A DNA stretch of 13,886 bases, from positions 1 through 13,886 of the forward strand of contig CALHMM010000062.1 in the NCBI GenBank assembly GCA_938034715.1, read 5' to 3'. The notes beneath the pieces are model-generated. The model did no database searches and had not been told where the DNA came from. It saw nothing but the letters and a program-made list of their open reading frames with translations. Below are positions 1-7,412 of this stretch, piece after piece (positions within the stretch are counted from its first letter, which is position 1; every line of letters starts with the position of its first letter). Made by a program: the position numbers and the translations under genes. This DNA is from Minisyncoccota bacterium (GTDB lineage: Bacteria > Patescibacteriota > Minisyncoccia > Moranbacterales > GCA-2747515).

Positions 1-38
1 GTAGGACTACGGTGTATTGTCCTCAGTGTCAGAAATGA
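1..38 (+). CDS. mutM: Formamidopyrimidine-DNA glycosylase (MutM/Fpg), C-terminal end only
   Basis: Only the last 11 codons and the TGA stop (36-38) are present; the gene enters from the left edge. Reading frame 3 gives RTTVYCPQCQK and then stop. Fpg/MutM proteins end in a Cys4 zinc finger whose last half has the form G-R-x-T-x-[YF]-C-P-x-C-Q at the extreme C-terminus, and this tail fits it, including the terminal Gln-Lys. In the family, the finger binds DNA as part of the enzyme that excises 8-oxoguanine and formamidopyrimidines and nicks the abasic site. Endonuclease VIII (Nei) ends similarly, so Fpg over Nei is a family-level preference. The call rests on a very short segment; the bases left of the window would settle it. 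Confidence 0.72.
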   Translation, partial: RTTVYCPQCQK

Positions 39-114
39 CCAGTGGGAAATATTTTTGTATGTTTTGAGAGTATTTGAAAGAATAAATGGCAATGGTTTAG
101 TATTCCATAGGACA

Positions 115-123
115 TGATATAAT
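115..123 (+). promoter_or_regulatory. Extended -10 promoter of the 131-1228 gene
   Basis: TGA followed by a perfect TATAAT (118-123) lies 7 nt before the ATG at 131. A transcript starting the usual 6-8 nt after the box would begin at or next to the ATG, so the mRNA is probably leaderless. No convincing -35 box is seen; the TGN extension can compensate for that. Confidence 0.55.
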
Positions 124-130
124 TTTAACT

Positions 131-1228
131 ATGAATAAAGGTATTCTTATATTTATAATAGGTTCTATTTTACTGTTAACAGTCATTGCATTATTTTTTC
201 TATTTATAAAAAATAAAGATGCAATCCAGAACAGCGATGTGATCCTAGAGAATAATGAACAAGCCTTGGAAGGAGTGGTTTATTATGTTCATCCCGAAGA
301 TGGCTGGACGGCAAGTATCCCAGCGGAATGGATGATTTATGACGAAAAATATGATGAAGAGTATTTTGGAAATACAATACGATATACATCAAATGATAAA
401 AAGGACACTGAAATAGAAATTTATATTTCTATTGATAAGGTGAGTAAAGAAGAGTATATGCAAGAGATAGAGGGACTCTCTTCGTACAAGACTTCAAATA
501 CTGTCGCATATATAGATCAATGGAATCTAGATGCTACGGAATATGATGCAACCATATACATTTATGATTTACCAAAGAGATATCAGTTTGACGTTGGTAT
601 ATATTCAAGCTCAACTACTGATATCGAGAAAAATAAACTTTTACTACAGAAAATGATACAAAGTTTTACAGTGGGCAGTAAGAGTTTGGCTGATATTGCA
701 AAAGTAAATCGAAGTGATTTTGAAAAGAAGGTTAAGTTACGTGGACCAAATGGTATCGCAGCGGCGATTAGTAAATGTGTGGAGGAACCCAACTTTGTGC
801 TAAATGTTTACACAGAGAAAATATCTCAAGAATATTCAACGATTGAAGAGTTGAAAATGAGCAATTTTCAGAAAGATTTTCTCTATTCAGGATGTGCACT
901 GTCTGCTCAAGAAATAGAGGAAGCGAAATCCTATGTCAAAGAAATCGGGTACTGTGAAACGGAGCATGCAGATGTATTGCATGAATTGAAGGATGCCATA
1001 ATAGAGGGGTGTAAGCTAACCAAAGAAACGATAGATTATTATTATATGATGAGTTTCTACCGAAAGTATGATACACCGCAGTACAGTGGAGAAATTTATT
1101 ACAAAAGTGATGGTAAGGTATGGGAACTGTGGACTGAATTAGAAGATAAAACAGATCCAGAATGTATCTTGGAGGATGATAAGTGCATTTATAAATTTAG
1201 GAATGGTCAGCTAGTGACTGCGAAATAG
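131..1228 (+). CDS. Unrecognised exported, membrane-anchored protein with six C-terminal cysteines
   Basis: A 365-residue protein that I cannot assign to a named family. Residues 4-26 form one hydrophobic segment followed by Lys-Asn-Lys-Asp, fitting an N-terminal anchor or uncleaved signal. Residues 48-182 begin with HPEDGWTASIPAEW and end with an IQSF element. That pattern is seen in PsbP-like/DUF1795-like small beta domains, where a 'GW-x-IxxPxxW' strand opens the fold; this resemblance is by eye only. Residues 190-365 contain all six cysteines (216, 255, 275, 294, 345, 352), an even number that would suit three disulfides outside the membrane. The ATG at 131 sits right after a TATAAT box with no ribosome binding site. 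Codons are rich in AAA, GAA and ATA, making the gene look more AT-rich than ddl or secY. It converges on ddl with 75 nt between the stops and no clear terminator. Confidence 0.85.
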   Translation: MNKGILIFIIGSILLLTVIALFFLFIKNKDAIQNSDVILENNEQALEGVVYYVHPEDGWTASIPAEWMIYDEKYDEEYFGNTIRYTSNDKKDTEIEIYISIDKVSKEEYMQEIEGLSSYKTSNTVAYIDQWNLDATEYDATIYIYDLPKRYQFDVGIYSSSTTDIEKNKLLLQKMIQSFTVGSKSLADIAKVNRSDFEKKVKLRGPNGIAAAISKCVEEPNFVLNVYTEKISQEYSTIEELKMSNFQKDFLYSGCALSAQEIEEAKSYVKEIGYCETEHADVLHELKDAIIEGCKLTKETIDYYYMMSFYRKYDTPQYSGEIYYKSDGKVWELWTELEDKTDPECILEDDKCIYKFRNGQLVTAK

Positions 1229-1303
1229 TTCTAACGTCATCTACTGCCTGGTTGGTCGACTATGAGTTTGGTGATTGGTTGCGGGGTTGTGTCTCTTTTC
1301 TCG

Positions 1304-2392
1304 CTATAACCTTTTTCTTTCTATTGATAGTGTGATGAGTTCGTCAAGTAGGTCGACATACGATGTGCCACTAGCCTCCCAAAGTTTTGGGTACATAGAG
1401 ATGTTTGTGAAACCCGGGAACGTGTTGATCTCATTTATATAAATTTCACCGCTATCGGTGAGGAACATGTCAACTCTGGCTAATCCGCTGCAACCTAGAG
1501 TCCTGTAAGCTTTGAGTGCTTGTTCTTGTAGGTCTTTGGTTTGCTTACTAGTAATGTTTGCTGGGATGACGATTTCCGATCCATGTTCGTCGAGGTATTT
1601 GGCATTGTAGTCATAGAATTCATGTTCACCAGTCACGAGTACCTCACCAATGACGGATGCAGCAGGGGGGTTTTTAGAGTCGCTACTATTTCCTTTTATG
1701 GCACATTCTAGCTCTTTGCCTTGTATGGCTTGCTCTAGGAGTATTTTGTTGTCGTGACGTGCTGCGTCTGTGACGGCTTCTGCAAGCTCCTTTTGATTTG
1801 ATACTTTGTGTACGCCAACGCTTGAGCCTGACTTTGCTGGTTTTACAAATAGTGGCGTATTGTATTTTGCTTTTAGATCTGCCATTTTCGGTAAAGGCTG
1901 CGTGATGTCGTATACTTCTCCCGGCGCTACACTTATACCTTTATCACGCAGGATGGCCTTGGTAACTGCTTTGTCGTAGCAAATCGCACTACTTAATGAA
2001 TCGCAACCTACGTATGGAACATCTAGCATTTCTAAAAACCCTTGGAGGCGACCATCTTCGGCATTTGTGCCATGCAGGACAGGGAAAACGATATCGATTT
2101 TTCTTTTGTCACTTAAAGTTATGAGGTGACATTCCGAATCAATATTTTCTAGTTTGCATGGGGATACACTTTCTTGTAGTGTAATTGTTTTTGGATTGTC
2201 TGGGTTTTGGAAGTAATTATCAACCTTTTCTCCTTCAAGTAATTGCCACGAGCCTGTTTTGGATATGCCAACAGGGATAATCGTATATTTTTTATTTGAA
2301 AGATTTTTTAGAATATTTTTTGCACTTTGGAGGGAGACTTCGTGTTCTGCGTTTTTTCCACCCATGAGGACGAGGAGCGTTTTTTTTATCAT
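1304..2392 (-). CDS. ddl: D-alanine--D-alanine ligase
   Basis: This ATP-grasp enzyme joins two D-alanines in the cytoplasm to make the dipeptide that MurF adds to the peptidoglycan precursor. The 362-residue length matches DdlA-type ligases. Landmarks in order: the N-terminal GGKNAEHEVSLQSA (11-24) with the substrate-binding Glu (E16); LHGTNAEDGRLQG (107-118); the ATP-binding FVKPAKSGSSVGV (182-194); the tyrosine-bearing segment FYDYNAKY (259-266), expected for D-Ala rather than D-Lac ligases; and the Mg site GLARVDMF...EIYINEINTFPGFT (303-329) with R306, D308, E321 and N323. No catalytic residue looks missing. It is the only minus-strand gene in the window, divergent from the DUF2339 gene and convergent with the 131-1228 gene. 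An extended -10 box lies 20 nt upstream and there is no Shine-Dalgarno sequence. No terminator is visible after the stop. Certain as to family. Confidence 0.97.
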   Translation of the reverse strand: MIKKTLLVLMGGKNAEHEVSLQSAKNILKNLSNKKYTIIPVGISKTGSWQLLEGEKVDNYFQNPDNPKTITLQESVSPCKLENIDSECHLITLSDKRKIDIVFPVLHGTNAEDGRLQGFLEMLDVPYVGCDSLSSAICYDKAVTKAILRDKGISVAPGEVYDITQPLPKMADLKAKYNTPLFVKPAKSGSSVGVHKVSNQKELAEAVTDAARHDNKILLEQAIQGKELECAIKGNSSDSKNPPAASVIGEVLVTGEHEFYDYNAKYLDEHGSEIVIPANITSKQTKDLQEQALKAYRTLGCSGLARVDMFLTDSGEIYINEINTFPGFTNISMYPKLWEASGTSYVDLLDELITLSIERKRL

Positions 2393-2412
2393 AGAGAGTA
2401 TTTATTTTGTAT

Positions 2413-2421
2413 ATTATAGCA
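2413..2421 (-). promoter_or_regulatory. Extended -10 promoter of ddl
   Basis: Read on the minus strand, TGC precedes a perfect TATAAT (plus-strand 2413-2418). The predicted transcript start is near 2406, giving a leader of about 14 nt with no Shine-Dalgarno before the ATG at 2392. No good -35 is visible. The 154-nt gap between the divergent ddl and DUF2339 starts holds this box and nothing else I can name. Confidence 0.6.
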
Positions 2422-2546
2422 AGAATGTATAGCTGTGTTTGCTAGAATAAGAAAAGTAGGGGATAATGCAATTATTGAATTCGTTTTCTTTTTAAAGAAG
2501 GTGTCTTTGCGTCACAGCGCTTGAGTGTCTTTAAATTATAAAGCAT

Positions 2547-4592
2547 ATGACTGTTCTTATCTTACTGTTTGTTGTGTGTATAGTTATATATGGCGTGCGT
2601 GTTTCTGGTGAGATTCAAAAGCTAGATCACAAACTAGATAAATTGATAGCTCTGGTAGAGCGCCAGCAGGGTATTGAGGTAGTATCGAAGCAAGAAGCAG
2701 AGCCATTGTTGCGATCGGATAATGCTGGGCACTCGCCTGATCAAGAATCAACTTTGGAACAAGAGTCTGATGAGAAATTTTTGCATCGCCGTGAGGAGTC
2801 GGTCGAGTTTGTTGACCGACAAGAGTCTGTAGGGCATGCTGTCGACCAAAATACTTCAGATGATGTATTTGTGGATCATACTCTGGAAAATCCTTCAGCT
2901 CAGAGACCTGCAGCAATCCCTGGCGCAGATTATGCCACAATGCCGCAAAATGCATCTGCAGGGTTTCATGCTAGTAGCAGTAGTGATGTTGTATCAAAGG
3001 ACTCTTTGACAGTGGAGAAATTTTTTGTGTGGCTTAAACATGATTGGCCATTAAAAATTGGTGGTTTGCTTATTATCCTGGCTGCCGGGTGGTTCATAAC
3101 GTACGCGGCAGCGGAAGGTTGGCTTAGTGAGGCTGCGCGTGTAGTTATAGGGTATGTTTTTGGTGTTGTTGCCCTTATTTACGGCACTCTTCGCGCGCCA
3201 CGGGTACGTTTGCAGGGTAATATCTTTTTACTCATTGGTATCGCAGTTGTATTTGTCTCGACTATTGCTGCTGTGAACTTTGCAAGTGTACTTATGCCGA
3301 GCGCTCTAGCTTTAGGGGTAATGCTTATCACTGTAGCATTTGTTTCACTTGTCTCATTGAAGCAAAAAAGTCAATCATTGACAGGATTCATGATCGCCTT
3401 TGGTGCGTTTGTCCCGCTTGCGTTTTTTCAAAATGGATTGGCAGCGCACTTTATCTTTGCATATTTGTTTGTGCTTACTTTGGGTACGTTGTGGATTGTA
3501 TACAAAACATCGTGGAGAAAACTTACAGCGCTTATGCTCGGTGTTGTCGCATTTTATTCAATCGGACACGCTATCGATGTCGGTAATGCGCAGAATTGGA
3601 CAAATATGATTCTTGCTCTAGCATTTGGAGCAGTGTTTTATGGCGCGAATGTCAGTGCAATTATCTCACGTGCAAAAAATAACGATGTGACAGGCTTGAG
3701 TACTGTTGACTATCTGACAGCGATTGGGGTTACGCTAATGTACCTCGTTTGGGTTTATCTCTTTGGCCCTACTGACTATAAGGTGATTTTGTTACTGCTT
3801 GGTGTCGCACTTTTTGTCGGTGCTTCATATGGAATTTTTAGTATGACCCGTGTTCAGGCGCCAACAATAATTTACGGAGCTGCAGCATTTATCCTGATCG
3901 TCGTCGCTACAGCAGAGGTGGCAAATGGTGCAGTGTTAATCACTGCATATATAGTAGAAGTTGCTGTGGCAATTGCGCTTCTGATTTATGCCCGTGGAGA
4001 GAGATTGACATCGCAACAACAAATGGTTGGCGTGGTGTTGTTTAGCTTGCCACTCCTCATGCTTATCGATAGTATATCAAAAGGATTTTCATATATTTCT
4101 TCAAGGGGTAGTGGGGTGCTGTCACGTAGCTTTTTGGATTTTTCTGACATTGTGCCACATCTTTTCGCAATTTTTGTGGCAGTGCTTAGTTCATTTATTT
4201 TGGCGTTACTGGTTCGATTGAATGTAAATCTTACGCAAGAATCAAATCGTCTGTTTCTACGATTTTTCGCAACCATTGGACTAATTCTTAGCATTGTTTT
4301 GGTGTGGCTTATGACACATACTTTCTTAGAGAATTTTGATGTGGCGACATTTGTATCACTTTTTATTTACACCGCTGTGGGCGCTTACTTTTATGTTTTG
4401 GGAGCTCGAGCCCAATACAAACCATATCAAGTTATTGGAGTTGCATTGTTTGGGATTGTACTGTTGGACATTTTTCTAGTAGAGTTTTGGGAAATGTCGC
4501 AAGCGATGCGCATCATCACCGCATTTGTAGTGGGCGTAGTATTTATTATTACTGCATATATTGCACGTTCTCGAGGTGAAAAGGATGTGTAG
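2547..4592 (+). CDS. DUF2339 family polytopic membrane protein
   Basis: A 681-residue integral membrane protein matching the DUF2339 layout: an N-terminal anchor (1-18), a short coiled-coil-like segment (about 22-42), a long hydrophilic linker (about 45-155), then a chain of closely spaced hydrophobic helices to the C-terminus (roughly fifteen by eye). The family's characteristic block opens the helical part: HDWPLKIGGLLIILAAGWF (165-183), followed by a helix after GWLSEAARVVIG. The linker is acidic and Gln/Ser-rich, with QES recurring. The biochemical role of DUF2339 is not known to me. In other bacteria such genes often sit beside a secreted, C-terminally anchored protein (DUF3999), and the next gene here has that architecture, only 61 nt downstream. 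The ATG follows an AT-rich TATAAA (2537-2542) by 4 nt with no Shine-Dalgarno, so the start may be leaderless. Family call good, function unknown. Confidence 0.88.
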   Translation: MTVLILLFVVCIVIYGVRVSGEIQKLDHKLDKLIALVERQQGIEVVSKQEAEPLLRSDNAGHSPDQESTLEQESDEKFLHRREESVEFVDRQESVGHAVDQNTSDDVFVDHTLENPSAQRPAAIPGADYATMPQNASAGFHASSSSDVVSKDSLTVEKFFVWLKHDWPLKIGGLLIILAAGWFITYAAAEGWLSEAARVVIGYVFGVVALIYGTLRAPRVRLQGNIFLLIGIAVVFVSTIAAVNFASVLMPSALALGVMLITVAFVSLVSLKQKSQSLTGFMIAFGAFVPLAFFQNGLAAHFIFAYLFVLTLGTLWIVYKTSWRKLTALMLGVVAFYSIGHAIDVGNAQNWTNMILALAFGAVFYGANVSAIISRAKNNDVTGLSTVDYLTAIGVTLMYLVWVYLFGPTDYKVILLLLGVALFVGASYGIFSMTRVQAPTIIYGAAAFILIVVATAEVANGAVLITAYIVEVAVAIALLIYARGERLTSQQQMVGVVLFSLPLLMLIDSISKGFSYISSRGSGVLSRSFLDFSDIVPHLFAIFVAVLSSFILALLVRLNVNLTQESNRLFLRFFATIGLILSIVLVWLMTHTFLENFDVATFVSLFIYTAVGAYFYVLGARAQYKPYQVIGVALFGIVLLDIFLVEFWEMSQAMRIITAFVVGVVFIITAYIARSRGEKDV

Positions 4593-4653
4593 AGATGGTT
4601 TTATAATGAACCGTTCTTTTAGGAGTTTTGTCGTGTATCACTAAAAATTGATT

Positions 4654-5841
4654 ATGAAAAATAAATTTTGGGTAAAACTGTCGGCTATAGGATTTGTTTT
4701 TTTTGGGAGTGTTTTTGGGCTGCAGAATGTTTCTGCAGCTGGACCACCTATATTGTCACTAGAACAAAAAAGCGTATATTCGCAAGTAGTAGATGTGGAA
4801 GTCCCTTCCTTAAGTGTGCCGACTGTTGTTGATGTTGTGGTTGATGAGCTCGGAAACTTGGAGGATAATTATATTCTCGTTGAATCTTCTAGTCAGATTC
4901 CTCGTGCGTCTATCCTTACCACAAATCGTCGACCTATTTTAGAGAAAATGCGAGCGCAAGATCCGCTTAACCCATCGTCAGTAAGTAATGGTGCAGTGGA
5001 CGGAGATTTCCAGACATACGTGTCATACGACTACAATGAACAAAAAGATCCTAAGGGAAATATTATTCCAAACACTGTAACGATTGATGTGTATGCCGAA
5101 AATGATATTGAAACGGAGTCTATTATCTTTACATTTGGGAGAAATGTACGTCCTGCCCAAGCAATCCAAGTCTCATCCGTTGACTCTAATGGAAAAGAAG
5201 ACATTATTCTTTCGCGACGTGTTTTTAATGGATCACGTGTTTCTTTTCCTCTGACGAAATCCTCGCACTTTCGTGTGACATTAAGTTATACAGATTATTT
5301 GCGTATTGTTGAGATGCAATTTCAGGAGTATTCTCCTGATGAAGAAGTATCTCAAAAGATTCGATTTAATGCGACACCAGGACAGACCTATCAGATTTAT
5401 TACGATGCTGATCGGTACATGCCCGTCGACACTGGGGAAAAACCTCGGTTAGCTGATGTCGACAATGTGCAATTGATTGGCGTCGGGTCTCGTCGTGATA
5501 ATCCCGATTACTTACAAGCTGATACTGATGGTGACGGTGTAGTAGATGCGTCTGATAATTGTGATAGTGTTGCAAATCCAGAACAAATTGACGTTGATGG
5601 AAATAATGTGGGGGATGATTGTGAAGATTTTGATCGCGACGGTATTATGAATATTTCTGACAATTGTTTGCATGAGGTAAATGTGAATCAATCAGACGAG
5701 GATGGTGATGGAAAGGGAGATGCATGTGATGGAGAGGAGAGTCGATTAATTGCTCGAAACCCCTGGATACCAATAGTTACTATTCTTAGTGTTGCGGTTA
5801 TTGTTGTGCTACTTATGCTTCGCGTTTTGAAAAAGTCCTGA
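4654..5841 (+). CDS. Secreted, membrane-anchored protein with discoidin-like region and thrombospondin type 3 repeats
   Basis: 395 residues from the ATG at 4654. A TTG two codons upstream (4648) is in frame, but the ATG gives a textbook signal peptide: MKNK, a hydrophobic core, and a likely cut after VSA (26-28). Residues about 105-228 resemble an F5/8-type (discoidin-like) beta domain, opening with SVSNGAVDGDFQTYVS and ending in a RIVEMQFQEY strand. Residues 290-359 are Ca-binding thrombospondin type 3 repeats: DTDGDGVVDASDNCD, DVDGNNVGDDCED, DRDGIMNISDNC and DEDGDGKGDACDG, each with the Asp/Asn ladder and paired cysteines. A single hydrophobic helix (371-390) followed by RVLKKS anchors the C-terminus. 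The product should therefore face outward while tethered in the membrane. It lies 61 nt after the DUF2339 gene with no terminator between, suggesting an operon and a shared surface role. Ligand unknown. Confidence 0.88.
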   Translation: MKNKFWVKLSAIGFVFFGSVFGLQNVSAAGPPILSLEQKSVYSQVVDVEVPSLSVPTVVDVVVDELGNLEDNYILVESSSQIPRASILTTNRRPILEKMRAQDPLNPSSVSNGAVDGDFQTYVSYDYNEQKDPKGNIIPNTVTIDVYAENDIETESIIFTFGRNVRPAQAIQVSSVDSNGKEDIILSRRVFNGSRVSFPLTKSSHFRVTLSYTDYLRIVEMQFQEYSPDEEVSQKIRFNATPGQTYQIYYDADRYMPVDTGEKPRLADVDNVQLIGVGSRRDNPDYLQADTDGDGVVDASDNCDSVANPEQIDVDGNNVGDDCEDFDRDGIMNISDNCLHEVNVNQSDEDGDGKGDACDGEESRLIARNPWIPIVTILSVAVIVVLLMLRVLKKS

Positions 5842-5844
5842 ATA

Positions 5845-5861
5845 TATGAGTAGAGCTCATA
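5845..5861 (+). terminator. Weak hairpin after the TSP3 gene
   Basis: TATGAG and CTCATA form a 6-bp stem with a 5-nt loop just after the stop at 5841. No uninterrupted T-run follows, only a mixed pyrimidine stretch, so intrinsic termination here is doubtful. Confidence 0.22.
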
Positions 5862-5870
5862 GTTCTCTGG

Positions 5871-5899
5871 TTTACGAGATTCAAGAAATGCGCTATAGT
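5871..5899 (+). promoter_or_regulatory. secY promoter
   Basis: TTTACG (5871-5876), a 17-nt spacer and TATAGT (5894-5899) form a good -35/-10 pair. Transcription would start near 5906, leaving a pyrimidine-rich leader of about 50 nt before the ATG at 5956. That leader contains no Shine-Dalgarno. Confidence 0.6.
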
Positions 5900-5955
5900 A
5901 CGGAAAGTTATCATTTTCCCCGAGTTTTACTTTACTAATCCTTTGATTTTCTTTT

Positions 5956-7224
5956 ATGCTGAGTAAGTTTGCAAATGTGTTCTCCATCCCTGATATACGC
6001 AACAAAATTCTCTTTATTTTTGCAATATTGGTTGTTTTTCGTTTGGCTGCAAATATTCCATTGCCCAACGTTGATCCGTCAGCACTAGGAGATTCTGCAG
6101 CCTTTGGTATTCTGAACCTTTTCTCTGGAGGTGGATTTAGTGCGATTTCAATTGTTTTACTCGGATTGGGACCTTATATTACGGCGTCAATTATTATGCA
6201 ACTTTTGACAATGATTGTCCCTTCTGTCGAGCGTATGTATAAGGAGGAAGGTGAGGCAGGACGACAGAAATTTAATACTATTACACGCGTATTTACCGTA
6301 CCACTTGCAGTGTTGCAAACATTTGCGATGATTGCATTGTTGCGCTCACAAGGAGTTGTGGGTGATGTGAGTCCTTTTACTATTGTTGTGCTAGTGACTG
6401 TAGCTACTGCTGGTACGATTTTTCTGATGTGGTTAGGTGAGCTCATTACTGAGAAAAAATTGGGAAATGGCGTTAGTATGATGATTTTTGCGGGAATCGT
6501 TGCTGGACTACCCTCACTAGTTTCTCAATTATGGAGCACCTTTAATTCTCAAGACATTCTTACGTATATAGGGTATATCGCCCTCACAATCGCTACGATT
6601 GTAGGTGTGGTTTTCGTCTCTGAAGGCCAAAGAATTATACCAATTTCTTATGCAAGGCGTACACGTTCTGGTGGAGGTGGAAGCGGGAGTAGCGCACGAA
6701 CACATTTGCCGATCAAAGTAAATCAAGCAGGTGTTATCCCTATAATTTTTGCTGTATCGTTGGTCACATTCCCTACACTCATTGGTGGCTTGATGCAAGG
6801 CTCTTCGAATGCTCGTGTCGTTGAGATTGGTAATACTGTCGCAGCACTTTTTGCGAACAGTTTCTTTTACGGAGCGCTTTACTTTGGGTTGGTAGTTTTA
6901 TTTACATATTTTTATACGGCAGTTATTTTTGATCCAGAAAAAATTGCAACTAACTTACAAAAACAAGGTGGGTATATAGATGGGGTTCGCCCAGGACAAG
7001 AGACAGTAGATTATCTTGGACGTATTGTGAGTCGCATTACTCTTGCAGGAGCAATTTTCCTCGGTCTTATCGCTGTGCTGCCGCTTTTGGCTGGTGTACT
7101 AACGGGCAATGAGTCACTTGCGATTGGTGGGACAAGTGTGTTGATCGTTGTGAGTGTGGTTATCGAGCTTGTGAAACAAATCGATGCGCAGCTTGTTATG
7201 CATAATTATGAAAAAATAGGCTAG
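5956..7224 (+). CDS. secY: Protein translocase subunit SecY
   Basis: SecY is the ten-helix channel subunit of the Sec translocon in the cytoplasmic membrane; it passes signal-peptide proteins outward and inserts membrane proteins. The 422-residue length is normal. Recognisable blocks: NKILFIFAILVVFRLAANIPLP (16-37), the plug region with GILNLFSGGGFS (51-62), LGPYITASIIMQLL (71-84), GNGVSMMIFAGIV (170-182), the fourth cytosolic loop leading into LPIKVNQAGVIPIIFA (251-266), and the fifth loop GGYIDGVRPGQETVDYL (338-354) with the conserved RPG that contacts SecA and ribosome. In the fourth loop, the usual conserved basic/GG segment is replaced by SGGGGSGSS (238-246). secY normally lies between rplO and adk; here it stands alone with its own promoter, between a surface-protein gene and tRNA-Lys. 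Whether it is the sole copy cannot be told from the window. Confidence 0.97.
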   Translation: MLSKFANVFSIPDIRNKILFIFAILVVFRLAANIPLPNVDPSALGDSAAFGILNLFSGGGFSAISIVLLGLGPYITASIIMQLLTMIVPSVERMYKEEGEAGRQKFNTITRVFTVPLAVLQTFAMIALLRSQGVVGDVSPFTIVVLVTVATAGTIFLMWLGELITEKKLGNGVSMMIFAGIVAGLPSLVSQLWSTFNSQDILTYIGYIALTIATIVGVVFVSEGQRIIPISYARRTRSGGGGSGSSARTHLPIKVNQAGVIPIIFAVSLVTFPTLIGGLMQGSSNARVVEIGNTVAALFANSFFYGALYFGLVVLFTYFYTAVIFDPEKIATNLQKQGGYIDGVRPGQETVDYLGRIVSRITLAGAIFLGLIAVLPLLAGVLTGNESLAIGGTSVLIVVSVVIELVKQIDAQLVMHNYEKIG

Positions 7225-7328
7225 GGTATTTCTCCCTTCATTTTGCACAGTTTCTCGTGAGATATTCACGTCTGAGATTTCTGATTTTTAGGCCCTTTTA
7301 AAATAATGAAGTCTCATGTTGCGCAGTG

Positions 7329-7357
7329 TTGACTAGAAATGTTTTTCCCTTTATACT
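7329..7357 (+). promoter_or_regulatory. Strong promoter ahead of tRNA-Lys
   Basis: TTGACT (7329-7334), exactly 17 nt, then TATACT (7352-7357): each box differs from consensus at one base and the spacing is ideal, as expected for a stable-RNA gene. The predicted start, near 7364, leaves about 49 nt of leader before the tRNA, and a hairpin occupies most of it. The rest of the secY-to-tRNA gap (7225-7328) holds only a small CGTGA/TCACG hairpin (7256-7270) with no adjoining T-run. Confidence 0.75.
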
Positions 7358-7367
7358 AACTTAAGTA

Positions 7368-7394
7368 AAAAGGAATGTGTTGTGCATTCTTTTT
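7368..7394 (+). terminator. Terminator-like hairpin between promoter and tRNA
   Basis: AAAAGGAATG (7368-7377) pairs with CATTCTTTTT (7385-7394) around the 7-nt loop TGTTGTG: ten pairs including one G-T wobble, with the right arm doubling as a T-run. It could be the intrinsic terminator of secY. It lies downstream of the tRNA promoter, however, so it would also be the first structure in the tRNA transcript. The core is only five or six strong pairs. Confidence 0.5.
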
Positions 7395-7412
7395 GCTTTC
7401 AAAGTATCGCGT

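Noticed and set aside
1229..1303. Bidirectional terminator between the convergent 131-1228 gene and ddl
   Set aside because: I looked for a hairpin with T-run on both strands and found none; the gap is G/T-rich without pairing arms.
4602..4625. TATAAT (4602-4607) and AGGAG (4621-4625) between the DUF2339 and TSP3 genes
   Set aside because: There is no -35 or TGN extension for the box, and AGGAG is 28 nt from the ATG. The near starts after it stop within a few codons. A second promoter here remains possible but unsupported.
4648..4653. TTG as start of the thrombospondin-repeat gene
   Set aside because: It adds only two residues before an ATG that begins a normal signal peptide, and no ribosome site favours it.
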